Origin: Flavonifractor sp. An100
GTDB taxonomy: Bacteria > Bacillota > Clostridia > Oscillospirales > Oscillospiraceae
DNA: 64,000 nt
Assembly: GCF_002161175.1 (NCBI RefSeq)
Contig: NZ_NFMA01000010.1
Location: 1 to 64,000, forward strand
Direction of reading: 5' to 3'
Part shown: piece after piece, positions 38,768-46,947 of the stretch
Numbering within the stretch: position 1 is the stretch's first letter
How the letters are laid out: the number at the start of each line of letters is the position of its first letter
Notes under the pieces: model-generated
Databases searched by the model: none
What the model was told of the DNA's origin: nothing
What the model saw: the letters and a program-made list of their open reading frames with translations, nothing else
Program-made: the position numbers and the translations under genes

Positions 38768-40603
38768 CTATACCGCCACCGCCTTTTCCAGTTCCTCCAT
38801 GGTGTTGATCTCAACGCCGCACCACTCCGGCAGGTTGGCCCTTACCAGGGCCGTGGCGAAGGGAGGGGGAACCGCGTTCCCGCACCGTGCCACCTGTTTG
38901 GTCTTTGGGTACTCCCGCCCGGTATAGTCCCGTTCGATCTTGTAGTCCTGTGGGAACCCGTTGGCCATATACAATTCCCGGGGCGTCAGCATGCGTAATC
39001 CTATGTCTGCCATGAAATAGGCCGTTCCTCCAATCTCGAACAGGATCACGTCCTCCGGTCCCAGTCGATACCCGCAGTAGGTGTTCAGCAGGTCCCGGAT
39101 CTCCGGCCAGTGTTTCAGATCCGCGTCCCGCTCCGCCTTGGCCACCACGCTGGTGACGACGCCGAAGTGGCCGCCGCCGGCGGTGATGGTCTGCACCGGC
39201 TCCGACATGGGGCCGCCCAGGTTGGTCCCCTTCATTTTGACCAGGTGGGTGGCCGTCATGGCGTTGTGGTCCACGGCTGTGACCGTGTGGAGCGGGTCGG
39301 ACATTCTGGACCCCTCCCCGGTATATGCTCCGCCGTAGAACTTGGCCAGGTTCGCCGCCAGGACGCCCTCCCGGTCTTTTGCGGTGACGGTGTGGAGCGG
39401 ATCCCCGGCGCTCTGGCCATGCTGGTCGCTCCCGTAGTATTTGACCAGGCTGGTCGCCGCCAGGCCGTAACGGTTGGAGGCGTCAATGGTCATAAGGGGT
39501 TCCGCCAGCCCTTGCCCCCGTACCCGCTCGGTCTGCTCGGTGTGGTACTGGATCATGGCCGGGGTGATCACCATTTGATGGCCTCCCGCTCCGCTGCTTG
39601 TGATTGTATTCACCGGCTCGGTGATCTTGGTCCCTATGGCGTTCTCGTTGTTGTGCATGGTCAGCGGTGCCATGACAGGGGAGGCGACGCCATACCCGTG
39701 CTTTGCCGTCACCGTCTGGAGCGGTTCCGCCGTGTTCTGCCCCCGGAAGTCCCCGGCGTGGTTTACCACCACCAGGAACGGCTCCGGGGCCTTGATTGCG
39801 AACTTGTCCACCCCTCGGATCACTCGCCGCATTGTGTTGGGGCGGAGTGGCCGCTGTGCGGAAAGCCCGTATTTCTCCCGGATGGCCTCCCGCGTGTCGA
39901 AGATGGAAGGACAGGGCAGGCTCCAGTCTATGACCTCCGCCGCGCTCCTCCACGGCTTTTTCTGCCCCTCCAGCACCTCCCGGCTGCCCGCCGGTGCGTG
40001 TGTCGGCTCCGGCCACACAATGGGCGCGCCGTCACACCTTGCCACCAGGAAAAACCGTTTCCTGGTCGTTGGCGCCCCGTAGTCCGCCGCCACCAGTTCC
40101 CGCCATTCCACGGCATACCCCAGGGCCTCCAGTTGCGAAAGCCATTTGCGGAAGGTCTGTCCGGCCTTGGATTTCACCGGGTGGCCTTTCCGTACAGGCC
40201 CCCAGGTCTGGAACTCCTCCACGTTCTCCAGGATGATCACCCTGGGCCGCACGGTCCCGGCCCACCGCAGAACGATCCAGGCCAGGCCCCTTATGTTCTT
40301 GTCTACCGGCTTTCCTCCCTTGGCCTTGGAAAAATGCTTGCAGTCAGGGGAGGCCCACAGCAGGCCCACCGGCCGGCCCTGGCACACCTCGCGGGGATCC
40401 ACGTCCCACACGCTGGCCTGGTAATGCTCGGTGTACGGGTGGTTGGTCTTGTGCATTAAAATGGCGTCAGGGTCATGGTTGATGGCGATGGTCACAGGGC
40501 GGCCGGTGGCCAGTTCGATCCCCGTGGAGGCCCCGCCGCCGCCGGCGAAACTGTCCACGATGATTTCATCCAGAAAGGACACCTGCGCGGTCGTCCGGCT
40601 CAT
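38768..40603 (-). CDS. DNA (cytosine-5) methyltransferase with six internal repeats
   Basis: 611 residues from MSRTTAQVSFLDEI, whose ATG overlaps the upstream stop (ATGA). C5-methyltransferase motifs: I (VDSFAGGGGASTG), IV with PDC in place of the common PCQ (ASPDCKHFSKAKGG), VI (ILENVEEF), VIII-type (GAPTTRKRFFLVA) and C-terminal motifs (MLTPRELYMANGFP, GNAVPP). Between them are six copies of a 35-45-residue unit with (E/D)P(L/V)xT(V/I)(T/D), for example AEPLQTVTA, GDPLHTVTA, SEPVQTITA, replacing a normal target recognition domain. No restriction enzyme is nearby, so it probably protects phage DNA. Confidence 0.9.
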   Translation of the reverse strand: MSRTTAQVSFLDEIIVDSFAGGGGASTGIELATGRPVTIAINHDPDAILMHKTNHPYTEHYQASVWDVDPREVCQGRPVGLLWASPDCKHFSKAKGGKPVDKNIRGLAWIVLRWAGTVRPRVIILENVEEFQTWGPVRKGHPVKSKAGQTFRKWLSQLEALGYAVEWRELVAADYGAPTTRKRFFLVARCDGAPIVWPEPTHAPAGSREVLEGQKKPWRSAAEVIDWSLPCPSIFDTREAIREKYGLSAQRPLRPNTMRRVIRGVDKFAIKAPEPFLVVVNHAGDFRGQNTAEPLQTVTAKHGYGVASPVMAPLTMHNNENAIGTKITEPVNTITSSGAGGHQMVITPAMIQYHTEQTERVRGQGLAEPLMTIDASNRYGLAATSLVKYYGSDQHGQSAGDPLHTVTAKDREGVLAANLAKFYGGAYTGEGSRMSDPLHTVTAVDHNAMTATHLVKMKGTNLGGPMSEPVQTITAGGGHFGVVTSVVAKAERDADLKHWPEIRDLLNTYCGYRLGPEDVILFEIGGTAYFMADIGLRMLTPRELYMANGFPQDYKIERDYTGREYPKTKQVARCGNAVPPPFATALVRANLPEWCGVEINTMEELEKAVAV

Positions 40604-40902
40604 TTTGCCCCGCCTCCCGTCATGTCCAGATACAGGGCGCACTCTTTCCCGGTCCGCTGGCACCAGGCCCATTCCACCATGGCGCCCCGGCTCTCCTGAT
40701 AGTCAGGGAGGAACACGGCCAGGTCCGACGCCTCCAGCATGGCCAGCGCGATCCGCATATAGTCCCCGTCGGTCAATCCGTCCGGCAGGGTGGCGGGGTT
40801 CAGGACCACATGGCCGGCCGCCTCCAGGGCTTTGGCTGCCTCCCGGAACTTTGCCCGATACCGCCGATCCCCGGCGATCTTTCCCGCTATGTAAATTTTC
40901 AT
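40600..40902 (-). CDS. DUF4406 nucleoside deoxyribosyltransferase-like protein
   Basis: 100 residues: MKIYIAGKIAGDRRYRAKFREAAKALEAAGHVVLNPA..., and MLEASDLAVFLPDYQESRGAMVEW, the DUF4406 pattern related to nucleoside 2-deoxyribosyltransferases. Possibly acts in nucleotide salvage or base hypermodification. Confidence 0.85.
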   Translation of the reverse strand: MKIYIAGKIAGDRRYRAKFREAAKALEAAGHVVLNPATLPDGLTDGDYMRIALAMLEASDLAVFLPDYQESRGAMVEWAWCQRTGKECALYLDMTGGGAK

Positions 40903-40914
40903 CGGCTTGTCCTC

Positions 40915-41664
40915 CTATTCGTTGAAAACCTCGAAATATTCCTGGTATGGGTAGCCCGTCATTTCGTGCCACCCGCTCTTGCAGGTTGCTCCGTCGTCGA
41001 ACTTATACAGGACCGCGCCTTTCCGCGCCTTTGGCTCCTTCCTCCAGGAGGAGGCGGGCACCACCTTGTAGGTGATCACCGGCTTGGCCATGTTTTGGGT
41101 CTTGCTGTACCGCTTGCCCCGTTTCCCGATCTCCCGGTACTTTTCCATGGTGGACCGGCTTTCCTTCATCAGGTAGGCCGCAAGTTTCGCATGGTTCCCC
41201 CGGCGGTCCAGGGGCTTAAAACTGATACCCCCGCCGCCCCTGGGGACGTTCTCCCATGCCTCGGTGATGATCTCCGGGTCCATCCGGCTGATCACCACGT
41301 GTATGTGTGGGTTGGTCATGCGCTTGGTTTCGATCACCACCACGGCCTTGTACTTGATCCCGCGCTTTCGGCAGGCTTTCCGAAGGTTGGCCAGGAAAGC
41401 GGCCTTATGGGCCAGGATCTCCTCAAAGGTCGTGTCCTTGTCGTAGTAGTGGAGGACGGCGTGGAGATCCCGGTGGTCAAAGTTCCCATTCAGATCCCAG
41501 CGCAGGTGTTCCTCCGCCACCCGCTCGTTGATCCGGGCCTGCCTCTCCGTGGTGGTCCCCTTATTGGGTCCGCGCTTGACCCCCTTGGTGTGAACCCGGA
41601 CGGATTGCATTTTCCTATGTTCGACGGTCCGGCCAGCCTGCACCATCCTGTGGACGTATGGCAT
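40915..41664 (-). CDS. HUH-type rolling-circle replication initiator (Rep)
   Basis: 249 residues. Motif 2 PHIHVVI is the HUH metal-binding box; KLAAYLMKES gives the catalytic tyrosine region (motif 3). Upstream VLHYYDKDTTFEEILAHKAAFLANLR...YKAVVVIE fits the Rep core. Such proteins nick one strand at an origin and start rolling-circle synthesis, as P2 gpA does. GTAAAGGAGG precedes the ATG. A candidate antisense RNA lies over its leader at 41752-41866. Confidence 0.82.
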   Translation of the reverse strand: MPYVHRMVQAGRTVEHRKMQSVRVHTKGVKRGPNKGTTTERQARINERVAEEHLRWDLNGNFDHRDLHAVLHYYDKDTTFEEILAHKAAFLANLRKACRKRGIKYKAVVVIETKRMTNPHIHVVISRMDPEIITEAWENVPRGGGGISFKPLDRRGNHAKLAAYLMKESRSTMEKYREIGKRGKRYSKTQNMAKPVITYKVVPASSWRKEPKARKGAVLYKFDDGATCKSGWHEMTGYPYQEYFEVFNE

Positions 41665-41751
41665 GGTGCCCCTCCTTTACGGGTGCTGGTCACTTTACTA
41701 ATGCCTCTTACCGGCGCTTACGGGGCCGTGGCCCCGCCGAAAAATTATCCG

Positions 41752-41866
41752 TTGCGAACCTCCCGGGGAACTGATATAATATAGGTATCCGGGACGGTTT
41801 CGCCGTCGCTTATATCGCCACCTGCGCCGTGTTGTCAGCACCAGGCGCAGGTGGCTTTCATTTTCC
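41752..41866 (+). ncRNA. Candidate antisense RNA over the rep leader
   Basis: Plus-strand promoter TTGCGA (41752-41757), 17 bp, perfect TATAAT (41775-41780), then about 70 nt ending in a 12-bp perfect stem (41817-41828 with 41844-41855) and TTTCATTTT. A small second stem, GACGG/CCGTC, lies at 41793-41807. The RNA would be complementary to the 5' leader of the rep transcript, as for copy-number control RNAs of rolling-circle plasmids. No ORF is present in it. Position and signals are seen; function is inferred. Confidence 0.6.
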
Positions 41867-42525
41867 TAAAAATGTATATTGTAATCAGATACCCCCCCCC
41901 CGCCAAACAGGGACATTTGCGCGGTGTGTTGCTGGAACCGCTTTTCCTGGGCCTCGAAATACTCCGGGTCGATCTCGTACCCTGTGAAGTCCAGGCCGGC
42001 GTCCCACGCGGCGATCCGGCTTGACCCGCTCCCCAGGTGTGTGTCCAGGATCCGGTCCCCTTGCTTTGCATAGTGTTGAAAAATCCAGGCATACAGCGCC
42101 ACCGGCTTTTGCGTTGGGTGTATCCTTCCGGCCTGGGCGGAGGATAGCGCCACGCGCTTGCTCGGTCTGTCAAAACTGGTCCAGGCCAGTTCAAAGGAGG
42201 CAAAGGACACTTCACTGGAAAATCCCTTGTCCCAGCATATCCAGCACGAACTATCCGCCGCCGGGATCAGGCTCACAAAATGGTTGGCCCCGAAAATGAT
42301 CTGGTTTTTTGACACCCGCACCAGTTCCGTGAAGTATTCCGGCGGCGGTGGCGTGTCGTCCCAGGTCACTTTTTTGTATTCGCTCGGCCGCTCACCCTTC
42401 CGCCGCCCCATGTTGTTGCTTATCTTGATCCCGTATGGTGGATCCACCACGGCCAGGTCGAAACATTGATCCGGCATGGACCGCATGGCCTCCATGCAAT
42501 CCATATTAAAGGCCCGGTTCTCCAT
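41866..42525 (-). CDS. DNA adenine/N4-cytosine methyltransferase
   Basis: 219 residues from MENRAFNMDCMEAMRSMPD. Motif IV DPPYG (VVDPPYGIKISNN) and SAM-binding motif I near the C-terminus (ILDTHLGSGSSRIAA) give the beta-type order. HPTQKPVALYAW is typical of phage adenine or N4-cytosine methylases. The last codons read through a run of ten G residues, so its C-terminus (SLFGGGGVSDYNIHF) depends on the run's length. Confidence 0.88.
   Translation of the reverse strand: MENRAFNMDCMEAMRSMPDQCFDLAVVDPPYGIKISNNMGRRKGERPSEYKKVTWDDTPPPPEYFTELVRVSKNQIIFGANHFVSLIPAADSSCWICWDKGFSSEVSFASFELAWTSFDRPSKRVALSSAQAGRIHPTQKPVALYAWIFQHYAKQGDRILDTHLGSGSSRIAAWDAGLDFTGYEIDPEYFEAQEKRFQQHTAQMSLFGGGGVSDYNIHF
41892..41901 (-). 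repeat. G10 homopolymer in methyltransferase 3' end
   Basis: Ten consecutive C on the plus strand (G on the coding strand). A change of one base alters the last ~12 residues. Such tracts slip during replication and are also prone to sequencing error. Confidence 0.9.
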
Positions 42526-42898
42526 TGGTCCGCGCCTCCATTTCTGCCGCCAGTTCCTCAATGGTGGCCGCCGCGCTCTCCAGTTCCCGGGCCAGCAGGT
42601 CGCGGCCGAAACGGTCCCGCTGGTGCATGGCCTCCAGGCGTAGGTCCGCTGCCTGCCTCTGGTATGGGTCCCGGCTCTCCGTTTTCACTGGCCCGGCCCC
42701 CGTGTGGATCAGCCCCAGCCACCAGGTCGGGTTGTTCCGCTCCGCCTCGTGCGGGCAGGCGTCGCAGTTCTCCGCCTTGCACTTGTCGCAGAACGCCCGG
42801 TGAAATGCGTTGTCCCACGGACCTTCCAGGCAGGGGAGGGAACCCAGGAAAGCGCCCAGGACGGCAGGGGAGGCGGTGATCTTCTCGAACTCCGTCAC
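42506..42898 (-). CDS. Hypothetical early protein with zinc-finger-like cysteines
   Basis: 130 residues starting at GTG 42898 (MTEFEKITASPAVLGAFLGS), behind GGAGGG. FCDKCKAENCDACPHEAERNNPTWW has four Cys and may bind zinc. C-terminal helix. The long frame upstream is a shadow of the next gene. Confidence 0.65.
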   Translation of the reverse strand: MTEFEKITASPAVLGAFLGSLPCLEGPWDNAFHRAFCDKCKAENCDACPHEAERNNPTWWLGLIHTGAGPVKTESRDPYQRQAADLRLEAMHQRDRFGRDLLARELESAAATIEELAAEMEARTNGEPGL

Positions 42899-42900
42899 GG

Positions 42901-43476
42901 TCAGCCCTCCCTCTTGTGCAGGTCCACGCTCTCCAGGGCCTCCCACACGGTCCGCTCCCACTCCCACGCCCAGGTGGTTTTTCGGATCGCCTCCAGCATG
43001 ACGGTTTCCCCGTCGTGGCTCCAGGTCAGCGCACGGCCGCCTGAAATTGCGGCCGATCCCATTTCCGCCGTGGCCCGCTCGATGATGGCCAGGGCCGTGG
43101 GATCCACGCCATACGCCTGGCGGCCGCTTACCTCCTGGAATAACTGATACCCCCGGAAGGTGACAGGGACATAGGAGGCCATGCTGGCCACCTCTCCGCC
43201 CATCCACCCGTCCACGTCGTCGCTCACGATCCCAGCCATGACGGCCTGGGGCTGGCCGTCCTTCTCGATGGCCACGGCCTCGCCGTCGTCCGGGATCATT
43301 CCCATGTGTTCCACGATGGTGGCCAGCGCCTTGCGCGGCAGTTTCGTCCACAGGCACCGCATGAACCAGCCTTCCGTGTAGATCGTGACCTCCCCGCCCT
43401 GGTTCAGGACAGTGTACCCTCCGTGGCGGTATGCGATCTTGATGGCCCTTACCAGGCCCTGCTCCTCAATGATCAC
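42901..43476 (-). CDS. Hypothetical early phage protein
   Basis: 191 residues starting at GTG 43476, eight bases after AAAGGAGG. IIEEQGLVRAIKIAYRHGGYTVLNQGGEVTIYTEGWFMRCLW... alpha/beta throughout. No family recognised. The GTG was preferred to the ATG further up because of the ribosome-binding site and the upstream stop. Confidence 0.65.
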   Translation of the reverse strand: MIIEEQGLVRAIKIAYRHGGYTVLNQGGEVTIYTEGWFMRCLWTKLPRKALATIVEHMGMIPDDGEAVAIEKDGQPQAVMAGIVSDDVDGWMGGEVASMASYVPVTFRGYQLFQEVSGRQAYGVDPTALAIIERATAEMGSAAISGGRALTWSHDGETVMLEAIRKTTWAWEWERTVWEALESVDLHKREG

Positions 43477-43490
43477 CAGCCTGTCCTCCT

Positions 43491-43763
43491 TTACGAAATA
43501 TGTAGGGGCATTTTGGCCGCCGGCTCCGAAGGATCGGCGGCCCACACCTTTGCGTCCAGGATCGTCACCCAGTCACACCGCCACACCTCCGCCGCGTTCA
43601 GGATCGCGGCCAAGTTGGAGGCGTGGGGCACCACCACGGACCCGTGGGCAGGGTGGTCCACCCTGGAACGGCCCTGGGCCTGCCAGCGGTGGATCCGTGC
43701 CCGTTCCCGGGTGGTCCTCCATATCTGCTCCCGGCTCCCCTCATTGAAGTTGAATGGTTTCAC
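43491..43763 (-). CDS. Hypothetical early phage protein
   Basis: 90 residues starting at GTG 43763 (MKPFNFNEGSREQIWRTTRERARIHRW). GGAGG precedes it by 7 nt and the start overlaps the transglycosylase stop. Basic helical N-terminus; no family recognised. Confidence 0.6.
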   Translation of the reverse strand: MKPFNFNEGSREQIWRTTRERARIHRWQAQGRSRVDHPAHGSVVVPHASNLAAILNAAEVWRCDWVTILDAKVWAADPSEPAAKMPLHIS

Positions 43764-44671
43764 ACCAGGACCTCCTCCCAGCGGGCCATGGCCTCCATGA
43801 CCTTGGCGCTGTACTCGGTGGAGGTGATACCGGCGGCCCACGCCTGGGCGGCCCCGCCCGGTCCCATGTTGTAGGCCATAAGGGCCTTTTCCGGCTCCCC
43901 ATAGTTGGCCATGTGGGTCCCCAGCAGGTAGGCCCCGCAGATGATGTTACCAGCCGGCGTGGTCGGGTCCTCTCCGGTTTCTGCCTCCAGGTTGATCCAG
44001 TATGTATTCTGCGGCCCCGGGTTTAACTGCATGATCCCCACCTCTCCCACGGCGCCCACGGCCTCCATGTCGAAGTGGCTTTCCACCTCCGCCACGGCCA
44101 GGGCCAGGGGATAGGGGCACCCGTATTCCGCGCAGGCGGTCCGCATAACGTCCTGGAGGTCGTAGGAAAGCGGGATCTCCTCGGAGAAATACCCCTGTTC
44201 CAGCAGGGCGGCCTCGATCTTCTCCGCCTCCATCGGATCCTCCCCCAGGACGGCCGCCGGCGTGGTGATCGTCATGACGGCCACGGGGTCCGGCTGGATC
44301 GTTTCCGGTTCGTCGGCACCTGCGGCCGCGCAGGCCGCCGCCGCCCACACTATGGCCAGGATCAGGGCCGCCAGGCAGGCCAGGGCGGCAATCCGGCGGC
44401 GCCGGACGATACGCCGGCGGCGCTCATTCCGGCGGCGGTTGGCCTCCCGGCGCTCCGCCTCCGCTTGCTCCTGTGCCCGCGCTCTCTCCCGTTCCTGCTG
44501 TTCCCGGGCGGCGGCCCGCGCCCGTCGTCTGGCCGCCTCCGCCAGTTGATCCTCCCGGCGGTGCCGTGCCTCCATGGCGCCGATCCGGCGTTTCAGGTCG
44601 TCCACGTCTTCCGCCACACCCTGGTACTGCTCCATGGCCCGGCGGTACTCTTTTGCTTTTCGTTGGCTCAT
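43760..44671 (-). CDS. Membrane-anchored lytic transglycosylase
   Basis: 303 residues. An Arg/Glu/Ala-rich coiled-coil N-terminus (about 1-90), a membrane helix (AALACLAALILAIVWAAAACAAA, about 95-117), then an SLT-type domain: MRTACAEYGCPYPLALAVAEVESHFD (catalytic Glu in the VES segment), VGIMQLNPGP, ALMAYNMGPGGA. It would cut peptidoglycan from outside the membrane. Unusual in being placed in the early operon rather than with tail or lysis genes. Confidence 0.85.
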   Translation of the reverse strand: MSQRKAKEYRRAMEQYQGVAEDVDDLKRRIGAMEARHRREDQLAEAARRRARAAAREQQERERARAQEQAEAERREANRRRNERRRRIVRRRRIAALACLAALILAIVWAAAACAAAGADEPETIQPDPVAVMTITTPAAVLGEDPMEAEKIEAALLEQGYFSEEIPLSYDLQDVMRTACAEYGCPYPLALAVAEVESHFDMEAVGAVGEVGIMQLNPGPQNTYWINLEAETGEDPTTPAGNIICGAYLLGTHMANYGEPEKALMAYNMGPGGAAQAWAAGITSTEYSAKVMEAMARWEEVLV

Positions 44672-44844
44672 TTCCTGGACCCTCCCGTGAAAAATACTCG
44701 CTTGACCTCATAGGGGAGGCCATAGCGCCGGCGGCCGCACTTGTCGCAGGTGATCTTCTCGGACCGTCCGGGCAGTTGCTTGACCTCCCGATCCTTCCGG
44801 GCGGCGATTTCCACCGCGCAGGGCTTGCAAAGGACCTTTTTCAT
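44668..44844 (-). CDS. 58-residue zinc-ribbon-like protein
   Basis: MKKVLCKPCAVEIAARKDRE...EKITCDKCGRRRYGLPYEVKRVFF. Two CxxC pairs suggest a small zinc ribbon. Both ends overlap their neighbours by 4 bp. Confidence 0.75.
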   Translation of the reverse strand: MKKVLCKPCAVEIAARKDREVKQLPGRSEKITCDKCGRRRYGLPYEVKRVFFTGGSRK

Positions 44845-45449
44845 TCCTCCGCCGCCTCCCGTTCATCCACCCAGGCCGCGCACATATCCGCCTGGTGGAG
44901 GCGCCACACCCACGGGGTGGCCTCCATGGCCGCCGAAAGGGCGCGGCCGTCACCCTTCACCGCGTTGTCATAGGCCCCCATGTGCCACCGGATGGCCATG
45001 GCCTCCTCCGGCTCCAGGTCCATGCGCCGCTGGATCAGGTACAGGCTTTTCTCTCCGTGGCCCAGGGGGAGGGGGTCCCGGAACTCATACGGGGCTACGG
45101 CGGCCAGGTCCCCCTCCGCTATGGCCTTAAATAAGTCTGTCTTGTGGTACACGCCCACCTTGCACACGTCATGCAGCAGGCCCAGGATCGCCACCGTTTC
45201 CTCCACGTCCTCCGCCAGCAGGTCGGAGGTGATGGTCCCGTAGGTTTCCACGCACACGATGGCCCGCAGGCGGTGGTACACGTTCAGGGAGTGTTCCATC
45301 AGGCCGCCTGGGTGCGCTCCGTGGTGCCGGGTGGAGGCCGGGGCCTCGAAAAAGTCCGTTTCCCGCTCCAGCCACTCCAGAAGGTCGTCCGCATGGTCCC
45401 GCCGGACCCGCTCGGTCCAGATCTTCAAAAACTCCGCTTTTCTGCTCAT
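44841..45449 (-). CDS. HD-domain phosphohydrolase-like protein
   Basis: 202 residues: STRHHGAHPGGLMEHSLNVYHR, VAILGLLHDVCKVGVY (the HD pair), and MAIRWHMGAY. Full set of HD metal ligands. HD proteins of this size are common in early regions of phages of Clostridia and may act on nucleotides. Substrate unknown. Confidence 0.82.
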   Translation of the reverse strand: MSRKAEFLKIWTERVRRDHADDLLEWLERETDFFEAPASTRHHGAHPGGLMEHSLNVYHRLRAIVCVETYGTITSDLLAEDVEETVAILGLLHDVCKVGVYHKTDLFKAIAEGDLAAVAPYEFRDPLPLGHGEKSLYLIQRRMDLEPEEAMAIRWHMGAYDNAVKGDGRALSAAMEATPWVWRLHQADMCAAWVDEREAAEE

Positions 45450-45452
45450 GGT

Positions 45453-45671
45453 CTACACCTCCACACCTTGAAAGGTTTCCTTGATGGTTTTCCCGCGCAC
45501 CTCAAAAGCCACGATGTGGAACCGGCCCCTCGGGTGGATATAGTCCACGCGGCCCCGCATGGGCCGCCGGATGGCCTTTCCCCGCGCCCCATCCTCGAAG
45601 ATCGTCTGCGGCGTCCGCACCACTTCCTGGCCGATCTCCAGCCCGGCCGGGCGCCTCCTCTGCTTGCTCAT
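45453..45671 (-). CDS. Hypothetical small basic protein
   Basis: 72 residues: RRRPAGLEIGQEVVRTPQ...MRGRVDYIHPRGRFHIVAFEV, looks like a small beta-barrel. No family recognised. Confidence 0.55.
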   Translation of the reverse strand: MSKQRRRPAGLEIGQEVVRTPQTIFEDGARGKAIRRPMRGRVDYIHPRGRFHIVAFEVRGKTIKETFQGVEV

Positions 45672-45680
45672 TGGCTCCTC

Positions 45681-46619
45681 CTATTTCATGTGGCGGAATA
45701 TCTCTGCGATGACCTCCGCCGTCCAGCCGTTTCCGATGGCCTTTGCCCGCTCGGCCTCGGTCGCTCCGTGGGCCGTGTACCCCTCCGGCAAAGTCTGGAG
45801 GCGTTCCAATTCCGTCATGGTGAATTTTCTGATTACGCCGTCGTGGTAGACGCACCCCTCGCAATCGCAGGCCAGGGTGTTGCTCTTTCCTTTTACCACC
45901 CGTCCCCGCCGGGTCTTTGATGTTGGGAAGGCCAGGTTTATCCCGTCGCCCTCTTTGGCCACTATGTAGCCCATCCGCGTCGCTTGCTTTACCCTCACTT
46001 CTCCTTCCACGACGCTGATCAGGTCTGCGGCCGCTTTGGGGATAGCCGGGTCAAATAGCAGGCCGTCCCGCTCCACAAATTCGGATCTGTCCACGTCCCG
46101 GTCGATCACGTCCAGCAGGCGGATCCCTCGGTCCTCCGGGACCCCCGCCCCCGGTATGTTCGTCCAGTAGGTACGTGGGCGGTTCTGCGCCGATACCAGT
46201 CTGCTGTTGATGTGGATGGGCTGGACCCCCAGGGTCTTGGTGATCACGTCCTCCCACTCCTTTTTCATGACCACGTTTTCCAGCAGGAACATGACGCCCC
46301 CTTTCCGAAGTTCGTCCAGGATCCTGGCGAACTCAAAAAACAGGGCGCTGCGTGGGTCGTCAAAGTTCAGGTGCTGGCCCGCCCTGGAGAACCCCTGGCA
46401 TGGGCTTCCCCCGATTAGGAGGTCGATATGCGGCAGTTTCCGCGTCCTCACGTTCCGCACGTCCCCCAGATATGTGATCTCCCCCGGCCAGTTCGTCTTG
46501 GATATGTTCATGGGCGCAGCCTCGATCTCGCTGGCCATGTATTCGTCCACTTTGATACCTGCCATTTCCAGCGCAAGCCGCCCCGTGCTTATCCCGTCAA
46601 ACAGGCTCAGTACGTTCAC
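45681..46619 (-). CDS. DNA (cytosine-5) methyltransferase
   Basis: 312 residues, compact. Motif I LSLFDGISTGRLALEMAG, motif IV GGSPCQGFSRAG, motif VI FLLENVV, and QNRPRTYWTNIPG resemble the DRM/DNMT3-like bacterial C5 methylases. C-terminal LPEGYTAHG and AIGNGW close the fold. No restriction partner nearby. Overlaps the next gene upstream by 23 bp. Confidence 0.9.
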   Translation of the reverse strand: MNVLSLFDGISTGRLALEMAGIKVDEYMASEIEAAPMNISKTNWPGEITYLGDVRNVRTRKLPHIDLLIGGSPCQGFSRAGQHLNFDDPRSALFFEFARILDELRKGGVMFLLENVVMKKEWEDVITKTLGVQPIHINSRLVSAQNRPRTYWTNIPGAGVPEDRGIRLLDVIDRDVDRSEFVERDGLLFDPAIPKAAADLISVVEGEVRVKQATRMGYIVAKEGDGINLAFPTSKTRRGRVVKGKSNTLACDCEGCVYHDGVIRKFTMTELERLQTLPEGYTAHGATEAERAKAIGNGWTAEVIAEIFRHMK

Positions 46620-46947
46620 GCTCTGCCCTCCGTTTTTCCACTGCGGTGGTGAACTCCTCCACCATGCCCCGCTCCCGGAGGCCCTGCAGGTCCAGTCTGT
46701 GAATGTCCCTCTTTTTTATCTTCCCGGTATCCCCGTCCCGGACCAGGATGGAAAGGAGCGGTTTCCCCATGCAGGCGGAGAGGTATGCGCTGGCGCGGTC
46801 CCACTCCTGTGTGACCCACTCCAGGGCACAGTCCTTTGTCCTCGGATATTTTATGAAGGTCGTCCCGCTCCGCATGGGCGGGAGGTCTTTCACGTATTCC
46901 GCCACCAGTGCGTAAAGTTTCGTTTTATTGGCCGTCAGCCGCAGCAT
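46597..46947 (-). CDS. Hypothetical early phage protein
   Basis: 116 residues: MLRLTANKTKLYALVAEYVKDLPPMRSGTTFIKYPRTKDCALEWV. Alpha/beta, basic C-terminus. No family recognised. Confidence 0.6.
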   Translation of the reverse strand: MLRLTANKTKLYALVAEYVKDLPPMRSGTTFIKYPRTKDCALEWVTQEWDRASAYLSACMGKPLLSILVRDGDTGKIKKRDIHRLDLQGLRERGMVEEFTTAVEKRRAERERTEPV

